This document shows, one piece after another, positions 17,465 to 26,054 of a DNA stretch of 64,000 bases. The notes under the pieces are model-generated. The model was not told the DNA's origin and searched no databases. It worked only from the letters and a program-made list of their open reading frames with translations. This DNA is from Lachnospiraceae bacterium (GTDB taxonomy: Bacteria > Bacillota > Clostridia > Lachnospirales > Lachnospiraceae), in NCBI GenBank assembly GCA_017940415.1, contig JAGAYR010000021.1:38573-102572 (forward strand), written 5' to 3'. Made by a program: the position numbers and the translations under genes. Every line of letters begins with the position of its first letter. The first letter of the stretch is position 1.

Positions 17465-17496
17465 TACCCCCGGCGGCGCGAAGCTCGTCGGGGGTA
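17465..17496 (-). terminator. GC-rich hairpin after the flagellar operon
   Basis: An 11-bp stem with one mismatch (17465-17475 with 17486-17496, core CCCCCG/CGGGGG) lies about 20 nt beyond the stop of the flgJ-like gene on the minus strand. The following T run is short, so termination is likely but not certain. Confidence 0.6.
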
Positions 17497-17514
17497 CCAC
17501 ATATATGGAATAGT

Positions 17515-17925
17515 TTAGTTGTTTTTAGGTTTGATGTAGGCCACCTGATCTGCGGGAATTGAATTGGGATCAAGGCCATAGTTTCGGCGAAGCTGCTCGT
17601 AAAGCTGCTGAGCAAGTCCGAGGCCGTCTTTTTCGGTGGACTGCTTCGCAAGTTCCTGGATAGTCTCGCCTTTGAAGAAATCTACAAGATTCTCCGTAGC
17701 TGCATCCTTGGAATCATCTCCGTTTCGGATAACAGTCTTATCCATATGCTTGAAAACCTGCTCGAGAAGATAACTCTCAAATTGTTTGCATACGGAAAGA
17801 AGTTCATCATCGCTGCTCGCATTTTCCGCTTTGTTTGAAAGTGAATTTGCAAGCTCAGTTGCCTGAGTCTGTCCGGTGACGGAAGTATAGTAATCTGTAA
17901 GTGAAGAAATATTGGAAATATCCAT
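17515..17925 (-). CDS. flgJ: FlgJ-like flagellar rod-binding protein (no muramidase domain)
   Basis: This 136-residue protein corresponds to the N-terminal rod-binding domain of FlgJ only. 'VCKQFESYLLEQVFKHMDKTV' and 'VDFFKGETIQELAKQS' match the FlgJ-N pattern (family FEalllkqmlk...). The peptidoglycan hydrolase domain of enterobacterial FlgJ is absent, as is usual for Firmicutes. It presumably acts as a scaffold for rod assembly. It follows flgG by 3 nt in the flagellar operon, which supports the assignment. Confidence 0.8.
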   Translation of the reverse strand: MDISNISSLTDYYTSVTGQTQATELANSLSNKAENASSDDELLSVCKQFESYLLEQVFKHMDKTVIRNGDDSKDAATENLVDFFKGETIQELAKQSTEKDGLGLAQQLYEQLRRNYGLDPNSIPADQVAYIKPKNN

Positions 17926-17928
17926 TTA

Positions 17929-18747
17929 TTATCTCCTCAGGTTATTAGCCTCTTCAAGCATGGTGTCGGAAGTGGTGATTACTTTGGAGTTGAGCTCGTA
18001 AGCTCTCTGGGTTGTGATCATGTTGACCATCTCATCGGCAACCTGTACGTTGGAACCTTCGAGATAACCCTGGTTAATGGTACTCTTCTGAAGATTATTG
18101 TTGTTATATTCGTTGATTGCTCTTCCGCTTGCTGCGGTCTCTTTGAAAAGAGTATCGCCTTCGCGGAAAAGACCGTTGGGGTTATTGAACTGCCACAGTC
18201 CGATCCTGATGCCCAGCGACTTGGGATTGTTCTTGTCATCGGGATAGCAGATTTCGCCGTCCTTGGTTACGGTGATAAGACTGGTGGTGTATTTTGAATC
18301 AAGAATAATGGGTTTTCCATTGGTATCGAGAACGGGATTTCCGTCCGATGTAGCAAGCATGTTGCCACCGTTTGATGCAAGAGTCCATCCGAAGTTACCG
18401 TTTCTGGTGTAGTAGGTATTTCCGTCGGCACCTTTGATTCCGTAGAAGCCGTTACCGGAAATAGCAAATGCGGTATCGCTTTCGGAAGCAAAGAAAGCAC
18501 CCTGTGTAAAGCTGGTGTTAAGAGATGAAACTCTTGTTCCGAGACCTACCTGTGCACTGCCGGGCTTGGTGTCACCGTTGGCGGAAGTGGTCTTGGTCTG
18601 TATTGTCTGATAAAGAAGGTTCTTGAACTCAATGCTCTGGGATTTGAATCCGGTGGTATTGACGTTAGCAAGGTTGTTGGCGATATTGTCAAGGCTGGTC
18701 TGCTGTGCGAGCATTCCGGTTGCGCCTGTCCATAAACTTCTGACCAT
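17929..18747 (-). CDS. flgG: flagellar basal-body rod protein FlgG (FlhP type)
   Basis: This 272-residue protein is a distal rod component exported by the flagellar type III apparatus. The N-terminal 'MLAQQTSLDNIANNLANVNTTGFK' is the flagellar basal-body rod signature, and 'ISGNGFYGIKGADGNTYYTRNG' and the C-terminal 'MVNMITTQRAYELNSKVI' helix complete the FlgG architecture. It is adjacent to a second rod protein and to mbl, the order seen in Bacillus (mbl-flhO-flhP). Confidence 0.93.
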   Translation of the reverse strand: MVRSLWTGATGMLAQQTSLDNIANNLANVNTTGFKSQSIEFKNLLYQTIQTKTTSANGDTKPGSAQVGLGTRVSSLNTSFTQGAFFASESDTAFAISGNGFYGIKGADGNTYYTRNGNFGWTLASNGGNMLATSDGNPVLDTNGKPIILDSKYTTSLITVTKDGEICYPDDKNNPKSLGIRIGLWQFNNPNGLFREGDTLFKETAASGRAINEYNNNNLQKSTINQGYLEGSNVQVADEMVNMITTQRAYELNSKVITTSDTMLEEANNLRR

Positions 18748-18766
18748 GTTTTCCTCCTTCTAAACT

Positions 18767-19543
18767 TTATACTTTACCGATCCTGGTTACTGCAGTTTCG
18801 AGTGTTGAGTCTATTGTCTGAATGATCTTCTGGTTACTCTCATACTGTCTTGAGATAGTGATGAGGTTGACCATCTCGGTTACGGTTGAAACATTTGATG
18901 CCTCAAGATATCCGCTGTAGATCTGACCGTCGGCACTTTGCATCTCCGCACCCTGAATGGGCTCCCAATAAGTCTCTCCGTATTTTTTCAGATAATCGTA
19001 ATCTTTGAAATCAGCGATCTGTATCTGAGCAATGGTCTTGCCGTCCTGAATAACATTTCCAGCTCTGTCGATGGTGGTTTCTTTTAACGGATCTACTTTG
19101 ATGTGCTTTCCGTTTACGTCGAGAAGATAGTCGCCTTCGTGAGTTACGATGTTGCCGGCATTGTCCAGCTGGAACTCACCCGCTCTCGAATACTTGGTAC
19201 TGGTCTCGCCCGCTTTGTTTGTGAATTCTATTGCGAAGAATCCGTTTCCGCCAAGAGCAAGATCGTAGGTGTTGCCTGTAATTCTGAAAGAACCCTGGGA
19301 CCAATCGGTGTAGTTTTCTCCGATCTTAACGCCGCGGCTTGTGTAACCTTCTCTTGTAGCCAGGTTATAACCTACGGTTGAATCTTTGATCTTAAGATCG
19401 AGAACCTGATCAAAGGACTGGCTGGTCGCACCTTCTTTTTTATATCCGACGGTGGTTACGTTAGCCATATTATTACTGAGAACGTCCATACGATTCTGCT
19501 CGTTGATCATTCCCGTATAAGCTGTGTACAGTCCTTTAACCAT
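18767..19543 (-). CDS. flhO: flagellar hook-basal body protein (FlgF/FlhO type)
   Basis: This 258-residue protein is a paralogue of the neighbouring FlgG. 'MINEQNRMDVLSNNMANVTTVGYKKEG' is the rod signature, 'LGGNGFFAIE' is the central motif and 'EMVNLITISRQYESNQKII' is the C-terminal helix. It forms part of the proximal or distal rod. The order after mbl matches flhO in Bacillus subtilis, hence the symbol; FlgF is the equivalent name elsewhere. Confidence 0.9.
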   Translation of the reverse strand: MVKGLYTAYTGMINEQNRMDVLSNNMANVTTVGYKKEGATSQSFDQVLDLKIKDSTVGYNLATREGYTSRGVKIGENYTDWSQGSFRITGNTYDLALGGNGFFAIEFTNKAGETSTKYSRAGEFQLDNAGNIVTHEGDYLLDVNGKHIKVDPLKETTIDRAGNVIQDGKTIAQIQIADFKDYDYLKKYGETYWEPIQGAEMQSADGQIYSGYLEASNVSTVTEMVNLITISRQYESNQKIIQTIDSTLETAVTRIGKV

Positions 19544-19597
19544 AGATTATTCTCCGAGTGACGCCGGGTACCGATGTCATCAATTTATCGTTTTGGT

Positions 19598-20596
19598 TTA
19601 CTCTATAGAACTTCTGAATGTTGAAATGAACTCCACGTATTTACCGGTTCCGATGGCAACTGCGGTCATGGGATCTTCGGCTGTCATACAGGTAATTCCG
19701 GTTCTGTCGGTAATGAGATCTTCAAGTCCTCTGAGAAGTGATCCGCCTCCGGTAAGAACGATTCCGCGGTCTGCGATATCTGCGGAAAGTTCGGGGGGAG
19801 TTCTCTCAAGTACGGAGTGGATGGCTTCTACGATGCTGTTGGTAGAATCTTCGAGAGCCTCTTCCATCTCTTCACTTGTAACCTCGATGGATGTGGGAAG
19901 TCCCTTGACGATGTGTCTTCCTTTTACTTCCATCTTATCTACTTCAGGTCTTCTGAAGCAGGTACCGATCTTAATCTTAACATCCTCTGCGGTTCTTTCA
20001 CCGATGCTGAGGCTGTGATTTTTTCTCATGTACTTAACGATCGCGTCGTTGAAGTCGTCTCCGGCAACTTTGAGTGATGCACTCTCAACTGCGCTTCCGA
20101 GGGAAATGACTGCGATGTCGGTGGTACCGCCGCCGATATCAACGATCATGTTTCCGCAAGGCTTGGAGATGTCGATTCCCGCACCGATTGCAGCCGCGAT
20201 GGGCTCTTCGATGATGAGGGTCTCTCTTGCGCCTACCTGGTAAGCTGCATCTTCAACCGCTTTCTTCTCAACTTCGGTTACGCCCGAAGGTACGCAAACA
20301 GCGATCCTGGGCTTTCTGAGAAGCTTATGTCCGACAGCCTTCTGAACGAAGTACTTCATCATTTTCTCGGTTACCTGATAGTCGGAGATAACGCCCTGCT
20401 TGAGGGGACGGACTGCGACGATGTTGGCAGGTGTTCTACCGAGCATAAGTCTTGCGTCTTCGCCGATGGCTTTGACTTTCTTGGTGTTCTTATCGATCGC
20501 TACAACTGAGGGCTCCTTGAGGACAACGCCCTTGCCTTTTATGTATACGAGAACCGATGCGGTTCCCAAATCGATTCCGATGTCTAATGCTGCCAT
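19598..20596 (-). CDS. mbl: MreB/Mbl family cytoskeletal protein
   Basis: This 332-residue actin-like protein organises lateral wall synthesis. It has phosphate-1 'DIGIDLGTASVLVYIKGKG', 'CVPSGVTEVEKKAVEDA', phosphate-2 'NMIVDIGGGTTDIAVIS' and the adenosine motif 'IVLTGGGSLLRGL', all intact. Length is standard. Position before flhO/flhP identifies it as Mbl rather than MreB, by analogy with Bacillus; mreC and mreD are not nearby. A TATAAT promoter lies about 50 nt upstream. Confidence 0.93.
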   Translation of the reverse strand: MAALDIGIDLGTASVLVYIKGKGVVLKEPSVVAIDKNTKKVKAIGEDARLMLGRTPANIVAVRPLKQGVISDYQVTEKMMKYFVQKAVGHKLLRKPRIAVCVPSGVTEVEKKAVEDAAYQVGARETLIIEEPIAAAIGAGIDISKPCGNMIVDIGGGTTDIAVISLGSAVESASLKVAGDDFNDAIVKYMRKNHSLSIGERTAEDVKIKIGTCFRRPEVDKMEVKGRHIVKGLPTSIEVTSEEMEEALEDSTNSIVEAIHSVLERTPPELSADIADRGIVLTGGGSLLRGLEDLITDRTGITCMTAEDPMTAVAIGTGKYVEFISTFRSSIE

Positions 20597-20644
20597 TACT
20601 AAAACCCCTTTCGGATACTTACTTAAATATATACAATCCGATTT

Positions 20645-20673
20645 ATTATACCCGATTTCGGGGGAAATTAACA
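20645..20673 (-). promoter_or_regulatory. putative promoter of mbl and the flagellar rod genes
   Basis: The minus strand has a perfect TATAAT (20650-20645) with TGTTAA 17 nt upstream (20673-20668). The spacer contains the CCCGA/TCGGG inverted repeat. The predicted start is about 40 nt upstream of the mbl ATG. Confidence 0.5.
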
Positions 20674-20687
20674 GTTACAATTTATTA

Positions 20688-20706
20688 TGTTGACTTTCAG
20701 TCAACA
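20688..20706. promoter_or_regulatory. operator-like perfect inverted repeat upstream of mbl
   Basis: TGTTGACT and AGTCAACA (8-nt arms, 3-nt spacer) lie just upstream of the putative mbl -35 element. A regulator binding site is plausible, but no regulator is identified. The rest of the gap 20597-20881 holds the promoter and a terminator and nothing else that I could see. Confidence 0.35.
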
Positions 20707-20790
20707 ATCTGCAATTTATCGCAGTACAATCATTTCCCGGTCACGTTCACTGCGTCATGCATTTCCGTGAGTATATCGGTATACGCTCAT

Positions 20791-20828
20791 AAAAAAGCGC
20801 ACGGAAAGGCAGTTTTTGCTTCCGTGCG
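20791..20828 (-). terminator. terminator at the end of the cobalamin operon
   Basis: On the minus strand a 9-bp perfect stem (20798-20806 with 20820-20828, CGCACGGAA/TTCCGTGCG) is followed by a T6 run (20796-20791). It is about 55 nt after the last gene of the leftward operon (glycosyltransferase 20882-21700). Confidence 0.85.
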
Positions 20829-20881
20829 AAATAATCAGAGTTATCCTTACAAGTTGTATATCGGAAAAGAAAACGAAAAGG

Positions 20882-21700
20882 TTAACCCCTGTGATAGATT
20901 TTTTTTACCAGGGAATTATAGAGCCCCGAAAGAGGGCCTGTGGAAACGGCGTGGCGCAAAGGCTGGAGCGTTACGATCATGTAGAGCTTGCAATAGAAAA
21001 GCTGCCACTTGGTAAGATACATTCCCGTGATCTCTTTGTGCTCATCCGCAGAGCGCTTGGCCTGCTTGGGATTGTCGGAATAACCGCCGCCTTCGTAACG
21101 ACAGACGGGCTCTTCCACGTAGACGGTCTGAGTATTGTTTTTAAGTACGCTCCAAAGAAAATGCTCATAATCCGCGCGCACTTTATATTCAGGTCTGAAA
21201 AGACGTTTTGAAAAACATTCTTTGGAATAAAGAATTGCCTGATGACAGGGAATATTCCTGTAACAAACAAGTGGTGTGATCTTGGGTGAGATGTATTCAA
21301 CACTTCCTGTCTGAGACGCAAATCTGCTTCCGTAAAGGATCAGCGGCTTGCTCTCCGAAGGCTCGCCGTTTGCTGCGACATACTCTTCCGCCGCTTTCCT
21401 GAAACGAGCAAGAACTGTATCGTCGTAAAAGAAATCGCCGCAGTTCATGAAAATGTAGTAATCACCCGTAGCGTTGGTGATTCCCTGATTCATGCCGTCG
21501 TATATGCCGGTATCCTTCATCTCGAAAATATTGACATGTGCGTCATTAAGTGATTTGACAGCGTCAAGGGAGCCATCCTTTGAAAGACCGTCTTTTAGGA
21601 CGATCTCAAGATCAACATCCTTCTGAGCAAGAATGTTGTTTACAGTCTCTATCAGTTTTTCTCCCGCGTTCAGGGATACGACGATTATCGAAAATTTCAT
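20882..21700 (-). CDS. glycosyltransferase family 2 (WcaE-like), coupled to the cobalamin operon
   Basis: This 272-residue GT-A enzyme has 'FSIIVVSLNAGEKLIETVNNI', 'IVLKDGLSKDGSLD', 'DTGIYDGMNQGI' and 'YYIFMNCGDFFY'. The last two are typical of WcaE-like colanic-acid-type GT2 proteins, in which an NxGD motif replaces DxD. The start codon overlaps the TGA of the Cys-rich gene as ATGA, so this gene is translationally coupled to the cobalamin operon and ends at its terminator. No step of B12 synthesis needs such an enzyme. It may simply be read-through cargo. Confidence 0.85.
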   Translation of the reverse strand: MKFSIIVVSLNAGEKLIETVNNILAQKDVDLEIVLKDGLSKDGSLDAVKSLNDAHVNIFEMKDTGIYDGMNQGITNATGDYYIFMNCGDFFYDDTVLARFRKAAEEYVAANGEPSESKPLILYGSRFASQTGSVEYISPKITPLVCYRNIPCHQAILYSKECFSKRLFRPEYKVRADYEHFLWSVLKNNTQTVYVEEPVCRYEGGGYSDNPKQAKRSADEHKEITGMYLTKWQLFYCKLYMIVTLQPLRHAVSTGPLSGLYNSLVKKIYHRG

Positions 21701-21936
21701 TTACTCTTTTTAAGATATTCCATCACTTTATCGTAGTTGCCGGGCACATGAGGGAAGTTGCAGTTTTTGCAGCTCTTTATCTTCCTGTCCCCTTTATCGA
21801 TTATAGTATAATTTCCCGGACAGGCAAGATTATAGAGAGGGCAAAAACAAAAAAGGCAGTTCATGTCGCCCTCGATCTTATGGCAGGGATAGTACTGACA
21901 TTCTTTATTTGCAAAAAACTTACTTGAGTTTTCCAT
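21697..21936 (-). CDS. cysteine-rich small-domain protein
   Basis: This 79-residue protein starts at the ATG 21936 (AGAGG upstream; the GTG just before is less likely). It has eight cysteines, in pairs such as 'CQYYPCHK', 'CLFCFCPL' and 'CKNCNFPH', matching what I recall as the Pfam cysteine-rich small domain, found near corrinoid genes in anaerobes. It could bind metal or an Fe-S cluster; the reaction is unknown. It overlaps cbiA by 17 nt and the following glycosyltransferase by 4 nt, so it belongs to the operon. Confidence 0.75.
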   Translation of the reverse strand: MENSSKFFANKECQYYPCHKIEGDMNCLFCFCPLYNLACPGNYTIIDKGDRKIKSCKNCNFPHVPGNYDKVMEYLKKSK

Positions 21937-23329
21937 CACGGACCTCTTTCATCCTGTCGATAAAACTGTCAACAAACGCAGGCTTCGAAGCATAGTAAAA
22001 ATGCGGAAATCCCCAGATGCCGTTATTGCGGTTTATCATACAACTCCACTGCGTTTCTCTGAACGGTTTCTTCGCAGTGCAGCTTTCGCCGTTCATACTG
22101 GAATCATAATAATGGAATTCATGACCTTTCAGACCGCTGACACTTCCGTAAAAGCAATCGTCCCTATCAGCGTCTGTTATAAGCATGTATCCGAATCTCA
22201 CAAGACGTCCCGTGAATCTGCACTCCCCGGCATAGGCACCGGCCATTTCATAAACACTGCCTTTATCGTCTTCGATGGATTTTCCAAGATACATAAATCC
22301 GCCGCACTCGGCAAGGGACGGTTTCCCTTCATCAATAAAATTTCTTACGGATGCAAGCATTTCTTTATTGGCGGAAAGCTTATCAAGATAAAGCTCGGGA
22401 TATCCGCCTCCCAGAAGAATTCCGTCAGCATCTTCAGGAACCTTGCTGTCATTAAGAGGTGAGAAGTATTTTATCTTCACTCCCCTTTCTTCAAACATCT
22501 CGATATTATCGGGATAATAAAAACAAAACGCATCATCAAGTGCAACCGCAAGGGTTAAGCCCTCGCCTTTACTTTGCAAACCGGAATCATTTCTTTCGGA
22601 GATTTCCAGTTCCTGCGCATCTTCCATTATGAATATCATCTCGGACACATCTACGTGCTCTTCAAAAACATTCGATGCGGTTTCGATCTTATCGCTTGTA
22701 TCATCCGACTCTCCGGGAAGCTTAAGTCCCAGATGCCTGCTCTCAAAATCTATACCCTTAGTCTTCGGGAAAAATCCAAGCAGTTTAATATCCGGTCTTG
22801 ATTCGGACAGTTCCTCTTCAAGTATGGGAAAAAGCATCTCATAAAACTTTTCGCTTATGTTGTTTAATATGATGCCTTTGATCAGTCTTCCGGTGTCATC
22901 CCCTATAACTCCTTTTATCATGGAGATTACGGTTCTGCCCACCTTTCCCGCATTGACAACGAGTACTATGGGAGTTGATGTGATCGCAGCGATCTCATAA
23001 CAGGATCCTGCGGATGAGGAAGGATCGTTGCCGTCATAAATTCCCATGGCACCTTCCATTACGGCATAACCGTTTTCAGCCTTCGCAACAGTTCTTCTTA
23101 CCAGCTCTTCTCCCATAAAAAAGATATCGAGATTCCTGCTGTCTATTCCGAATGCTTTTTTGTGGAACATGGGATCGATATAATCAGGGCCGCATTTATA
23201 TGATTTAAGATCATATCCTCTTTTCAAAAGACATCTTAAGAAAGCGCAGGTGAGTGTGGTTTTTCCGCTGCCGCTTGTCATACCTGCGAAGAGTAATCTG
23301 TTTACTTTTATTTCTTTGGTTTTGTTCAT
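21920..23329 (-). CDS. cbiA: cobyrinate a,c-diamide synthase
   Basis: The start is the ATG 23329-23327, which overlaps the preceding stop as ATGA. The longer frame begins with TTG and has no ribosome site. This gives 469 residues. The N-terminal dethiobiotin-synthetase-like ATPase has 'AGMTSGSGKTTLTCAFLRCL' and 'YKCGPDYIDPMFH'; the C-terminal class I amidotransferase has 'LAECGGFMYLG' (nucleophile Cys) and the 'GHEFHYYDS' histidine. It amidates the a and c side chains of cobyrinate with glutamine and ATP. Confidence 0.95.
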   Translation of the reverse strand: MNKTKEIKVNRLLFAGMTSGSGKTTLTCAFLRCLLKRGYDLKSYKCGPDYIDPMFHKKAFGIDSRNLDIFFMGEELVRRTVAKAENGYAVMEGAMGIYDGNDPSSSAGSCYEIAAITSTPIVLVVNAGKVGRTVISMIKGVIGDDTGRLIKGIILNNISEKFYEMLFPILEEELSESRPDIKLLGFFPKTKGIDFESRHLGLKLPGESDDTSDKIETASNVFEEHVDVSEMIFIMEDAQELEISERNDSGLQSKGEGLTLAVALDDAFCFYYPDNIEMFEERGVKIKYFSPLNDSKVPEDADGILLGGGYPELYLDKLSANKEMLASVRNFIDEGKPSLAECGGFMYLGKSIEDDKGSVYEMAGAYAGECRFTGRLVRFGYMLITDADRDDCFYGSVSGLKGHEFHYYDSSMNGESCTAKKPFRETQWSCMINRNNGIWGFPHFYYASKPAFVDSFIDRMKEVRDGKLK

Positions 23330-25311
23330 ATGGTAAATGAGAATATCCAAACAGGATTCTGTGCGCTGAGCAGATGATGCTCCCCCGCTTTTCTGACACC
23401 GCTGACGGAAATCTGAATGATTTCTTCATCCGCAGCCTCAAAATCCTTCATTACTTTTTTCACTTCATCAATAGTCTCAAGGCTGACCGCATTCACAACA
23501 TACCTAATACCTTTTTTACGCTCCGACAGTTTGGCGATGATTTCCGAAAGCCTTCCCTCACTTCCACCGATAAAAACTTTATCCGGCGAAGTGATTCCTT
23601 CAAAGGTATCGGGAGCATTTCCCTCTATGACTTCGATGTTATAAAGACCTGCTTTTTTGATGTTTTCTTTTATGAGCTTTACAGCCTCGGGCTTTTTCTC
23701 GAAAGTATATACCTTAAGATCACGGGAAAGAGATGCGGCTTCTATTGATACAGAGCCCGTTCCTCCTCCGACATCATAAAGCACATCACCTTCACAAAGT
23801 TCCAGCCTGATGATACTTTCATGGCGGATACATTCTTTGGTCATGGGCACATCGGTGCGGATCATATCACTGTCTTTGATAACATTTATCAAAGGTTTTC
23901 TTGCGGGTGCAGGATTAGATATAAACGCAGTAGTGATACCTGCATTATCGTAGGCCAATGCTTCATCAGATGACATGGTAATGACTGATTCATCATCATA
24001 AGAAAGGTTATTGCCTGCTGTGATGCTGCCGGTAATACCTGATGCAATCATGGCTTCCGCAATCTTATGAATATCCTTAGCTCCCGATAAAAGAGTAAAA
24101 ACTTTGGAATTGTATTTGATCAGATCAATGAGCTTGGCAAGATCCTCATCACTGTCATGACCGTGCAAGCTGAAAAGCTTTGCATCATCATAGGAGGTAC
24201 CGATTTTTGATGCCAAGTATGATATGGACGATATTCCCGGAAGAACTCTGATATTGATATCTTCTCTCCAATCTTTAAGAGCAGCGATCATCTTTCTGGT
24301 CCCACTGTAAAAAGAAACATCTCCGGAATAAAGAATCACAGGTCTAAGAGGCTTCTCCGATTCCAGAACAGGGATAATATCCTTAGCCAGATACAGGGGA
24401 TACTTTTTCTTATCAAAACCTGCGATAAGTCTCTCCGCACCAAATATGACATCGCTGTCTTTTATTGCCATGTGTGCGTCTAAAGTCAGATTTCCTTCCG
24501 AACCCATTCCAAGGCCGGCAATGGTGATGTTCATTTTCGGGTCCATATCTGCAAGCATCATGGAAAGGGCTGCTTCGACGCTGACTCCTTCCTCTTTGGA
24601 AGGGCGTTCAATGATATGTGCTGTGATGCCTTCGTTACGTGCGGCAAGGATCTTTTCTTCAAAGCCTCCGCTTGCTCCGCTTTCCTTGGTCACCAGATGC
24701 TTAATGGAATACTGTCTGATAAGAGCCTCATTCATCTCTGCAGAGAAAGGCCCGTGCATTGCAATAATGTGAGACTTTTCAATCCCTGCCTTTTCGCAAA
24801 GTTCAAGGCTTTCTATTGAAGGAAGCACTCTGACATAGGTTCTGTCCAAAACTTCCTTGGATACATTTTCCGCATAGGTTCCAAGCTCCTTACTGCCGGT
24901 AGTAAGAAGAATATTTGAATCTGTTTTATTAAGTTCCTTTGCACAGTCAGCTGCGTTCGCATACTTAGGAAAGCCTTCAGCTGCCGACTCATCTCCGCTT
25001 CTTACGACTCTTACATATTTGAGATTAAGTTCCTCACATGCGGACTTAATGTTTGCAGTAACCTCAGATGCATATGGGTGAGTAGCGTCGATGATGATAC
25101 CTTCCTCAGTGATCTTGTTTGATGAGAAGAATTCCTTCATCTGCCCCTCATCCATTCTGCCTACGTGAACTGTGCGGGCAGGATCATCTTCCATCATGTC
25201 TTCACCGTAAGTTCCGGCAACGCAAACGATATGTTTTATCCCATGAGCGGATAAAGCATCCGATAAAATTCTTCCTTCTGTAGTTCCCGAAAAAACAATA
25301 CATCCGGTCAT
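23326..25311 (-). CDS. cbiJET: trifunctional CbiJ-CbiE-CbiT fusion
   Basis: Three cobalamin enzymes share one 661-residue chain. Residues 1 to about 255 are cobalt-precorrin-6A reductase (CbiJ/CobK: 'VFSGTTEGRILSDAL', 'IDATHPYA', 'LLTTGSKEL'). About 260-467 are the CbiE methyltransferase ('ITIAGLGMGSEGNLTLDA', 'LPGISSISYLASKIG'). About 482-661 are the CbiT decarboxylating methyltransferase with the SAM motif 'DVGGGTGSVSIEAA'. CbiE-CbiT fusion is well known (CobL); having CbiJ at the front as well places the reductase and the C5/C15 methylations together. It overlaps cbiH by 4 nt. Confidence 0.92.
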   Translation of the reverse strand: MTGCIVFSGTTEGRILSDALSAHGIKHIVCVAGTYGEDMMEDDPARTVHVGRMDEGQMKEFFSSNKITEEGIIIDATHPYASEVTANIKSACEELNLKYVRVVRSGDESAAEGFPKYANAADCAKELNKTDSNILLTTGSKELGTYAENVSKEVLDRTYVRVLPSIESLELCEKAGIEKSHIIAMHGPFSAEMNEALIRQYSIKHLVTKESGASGGFEEKILAARNEGITAHIIERPSKEEGVSVEAALSMMLADMDPKMNITIAGLGMGSEGNLTLDAHMAIKDSDVIFGAERLIAGFDKKKYPLYLAKDIIPVLESEKPLRPVILYSGDVSFYSGTRKMIAALKDWREDINIRVLPGISSISYLASKIGTSYDDAKLFSLHGHDSDEDLAKLIDLIKYNSKVFTLLSGAKDIHKIAEAMIASGITGSITAGNNLSYDDESVITMSSDEALAYDNAGITTAFISNPAPARKPLINVIKDSDMIRTDVPMTKECIRHESIIRLELCEGDVLYDVGGGTGSVSIEAASLSRDLKVYTFEKKPEAVKLIKENIKKAGLYNIEVIEGNAPDTFEGITSPDKVFIGGSEGRLSEIIAKLSERKKGIRYVVNAVSLETIDEVKKVMKDFEAADEEIIQISVSGVRKAGEHHLLSAQNPVWIFSFTI

Positions 25312-26042
25312 ATATCATATCCTCTGGGAGTTACCATCATCCCGTTCGTGATCTTTGTTTTAGAATTACCGACAAAAACGGTTGTGAACATATCAACGTT
25401 TTCATCGGCCAGCTGTCCTAAAGTACATACCTTCTTTTCTTCGCCGTCTCTTCCGATGTTCCTGACAAAGCCGCAGGATGTTTCAGAGGATAAAACGGTA
25501 AGCAATATCTCGCATGCTCTTTTGAGATAATCCGATCTTTTCCTGCTGGAAGGATTGTAGATTGCCATGCAGAAGTCTCCCTCCGCAGCTTTAATCAATC
25601 TCTTTTCAATCACTTCCCAAGGAGTGAGAAGGTCGCTTAAACTGATCACGCAAAAATCATGAGAAAGAGGAGCACCAAGCACCGCACTTCCGCTGAGTGC
25701 CGCAGTTACGCCGGGGATCACTTCAACTTCCCTGAAATCTTTAGCGGATGCAATCTCCAAAAGCGGTGATGCCATGCCGTAGACGCCGGAGTCTCCGCTG
25801 CAGATAAGAGCAACCTTTTTACCGGAAAGAGCATACTCGACACACTTCTCGCATCTTTCAACTTCTCCGCGCATTCCGTTTTCATAAAATTCTTTACCGG
25901 GAAATATATCCCTAACCAGATCGATATATGTTTTGTATCCCGCAATGATGTCACAATCCTCAAGAACTCGTCTTGCTCTTACGGTCATATCATCCGCGTT
26001 ACCGGGACCTATTCCCACTACATATATTTTGCCGTCACTCAT
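25308..26042 (-). CDS. cbiH: cobalt-precorrin-3B C17-methyltransferase
   Basis: This 244-residue SAM-dependent tetrapyrrole methylase has 'IYVVGIGPGNADDMTVRARRVL', 'IAGYKTYIDLV', 'LICSGDSGVYGMA' and 'EVIPGVTAALSGSAVLGAPL'. The 'GYKTY' and 'GDSGVYGMA' motifs separate CbiH/CobJ from CbiF and CbiL. The enzyme methylates C17 with ring contraction, making cobalt-precorrin-4. It lies between cbiG and the CbiJET gene, overlapping the latter by ATGA. Confidence 0.94.
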   Translation of the reverse strand: MSDGKIYVVGIGPGNADDMTVRARRVLEDCDIIAGYKTYIDLVRDIFPGKEFYENGMRGEVERCEKCVEYALSGKKVALICSGDSGVYGMASPLLEIASAKDFREVEVIPGVTAALSGSAVLGAPLSHDFCVISLSDLLTPWEVIEKRLIKAAEGDFCMAIYNPSSRKRSDYLKRACEILLTVLSSETSCGFVRNIGRDGEEKKVCTLGQLADENVDMFTTVFVGNSKTKITNGMMVTPRGYDI

Positions 26043-26054
26043 ATCTCTGCTCCG

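Noticed and set aside
23330-23350. CbiA start at 23350
   Set aside because: That codon is TTG with no ribosome site; the ATG at 23329 overlaps the previous stop as ATGA, as elsewhere in the operon.
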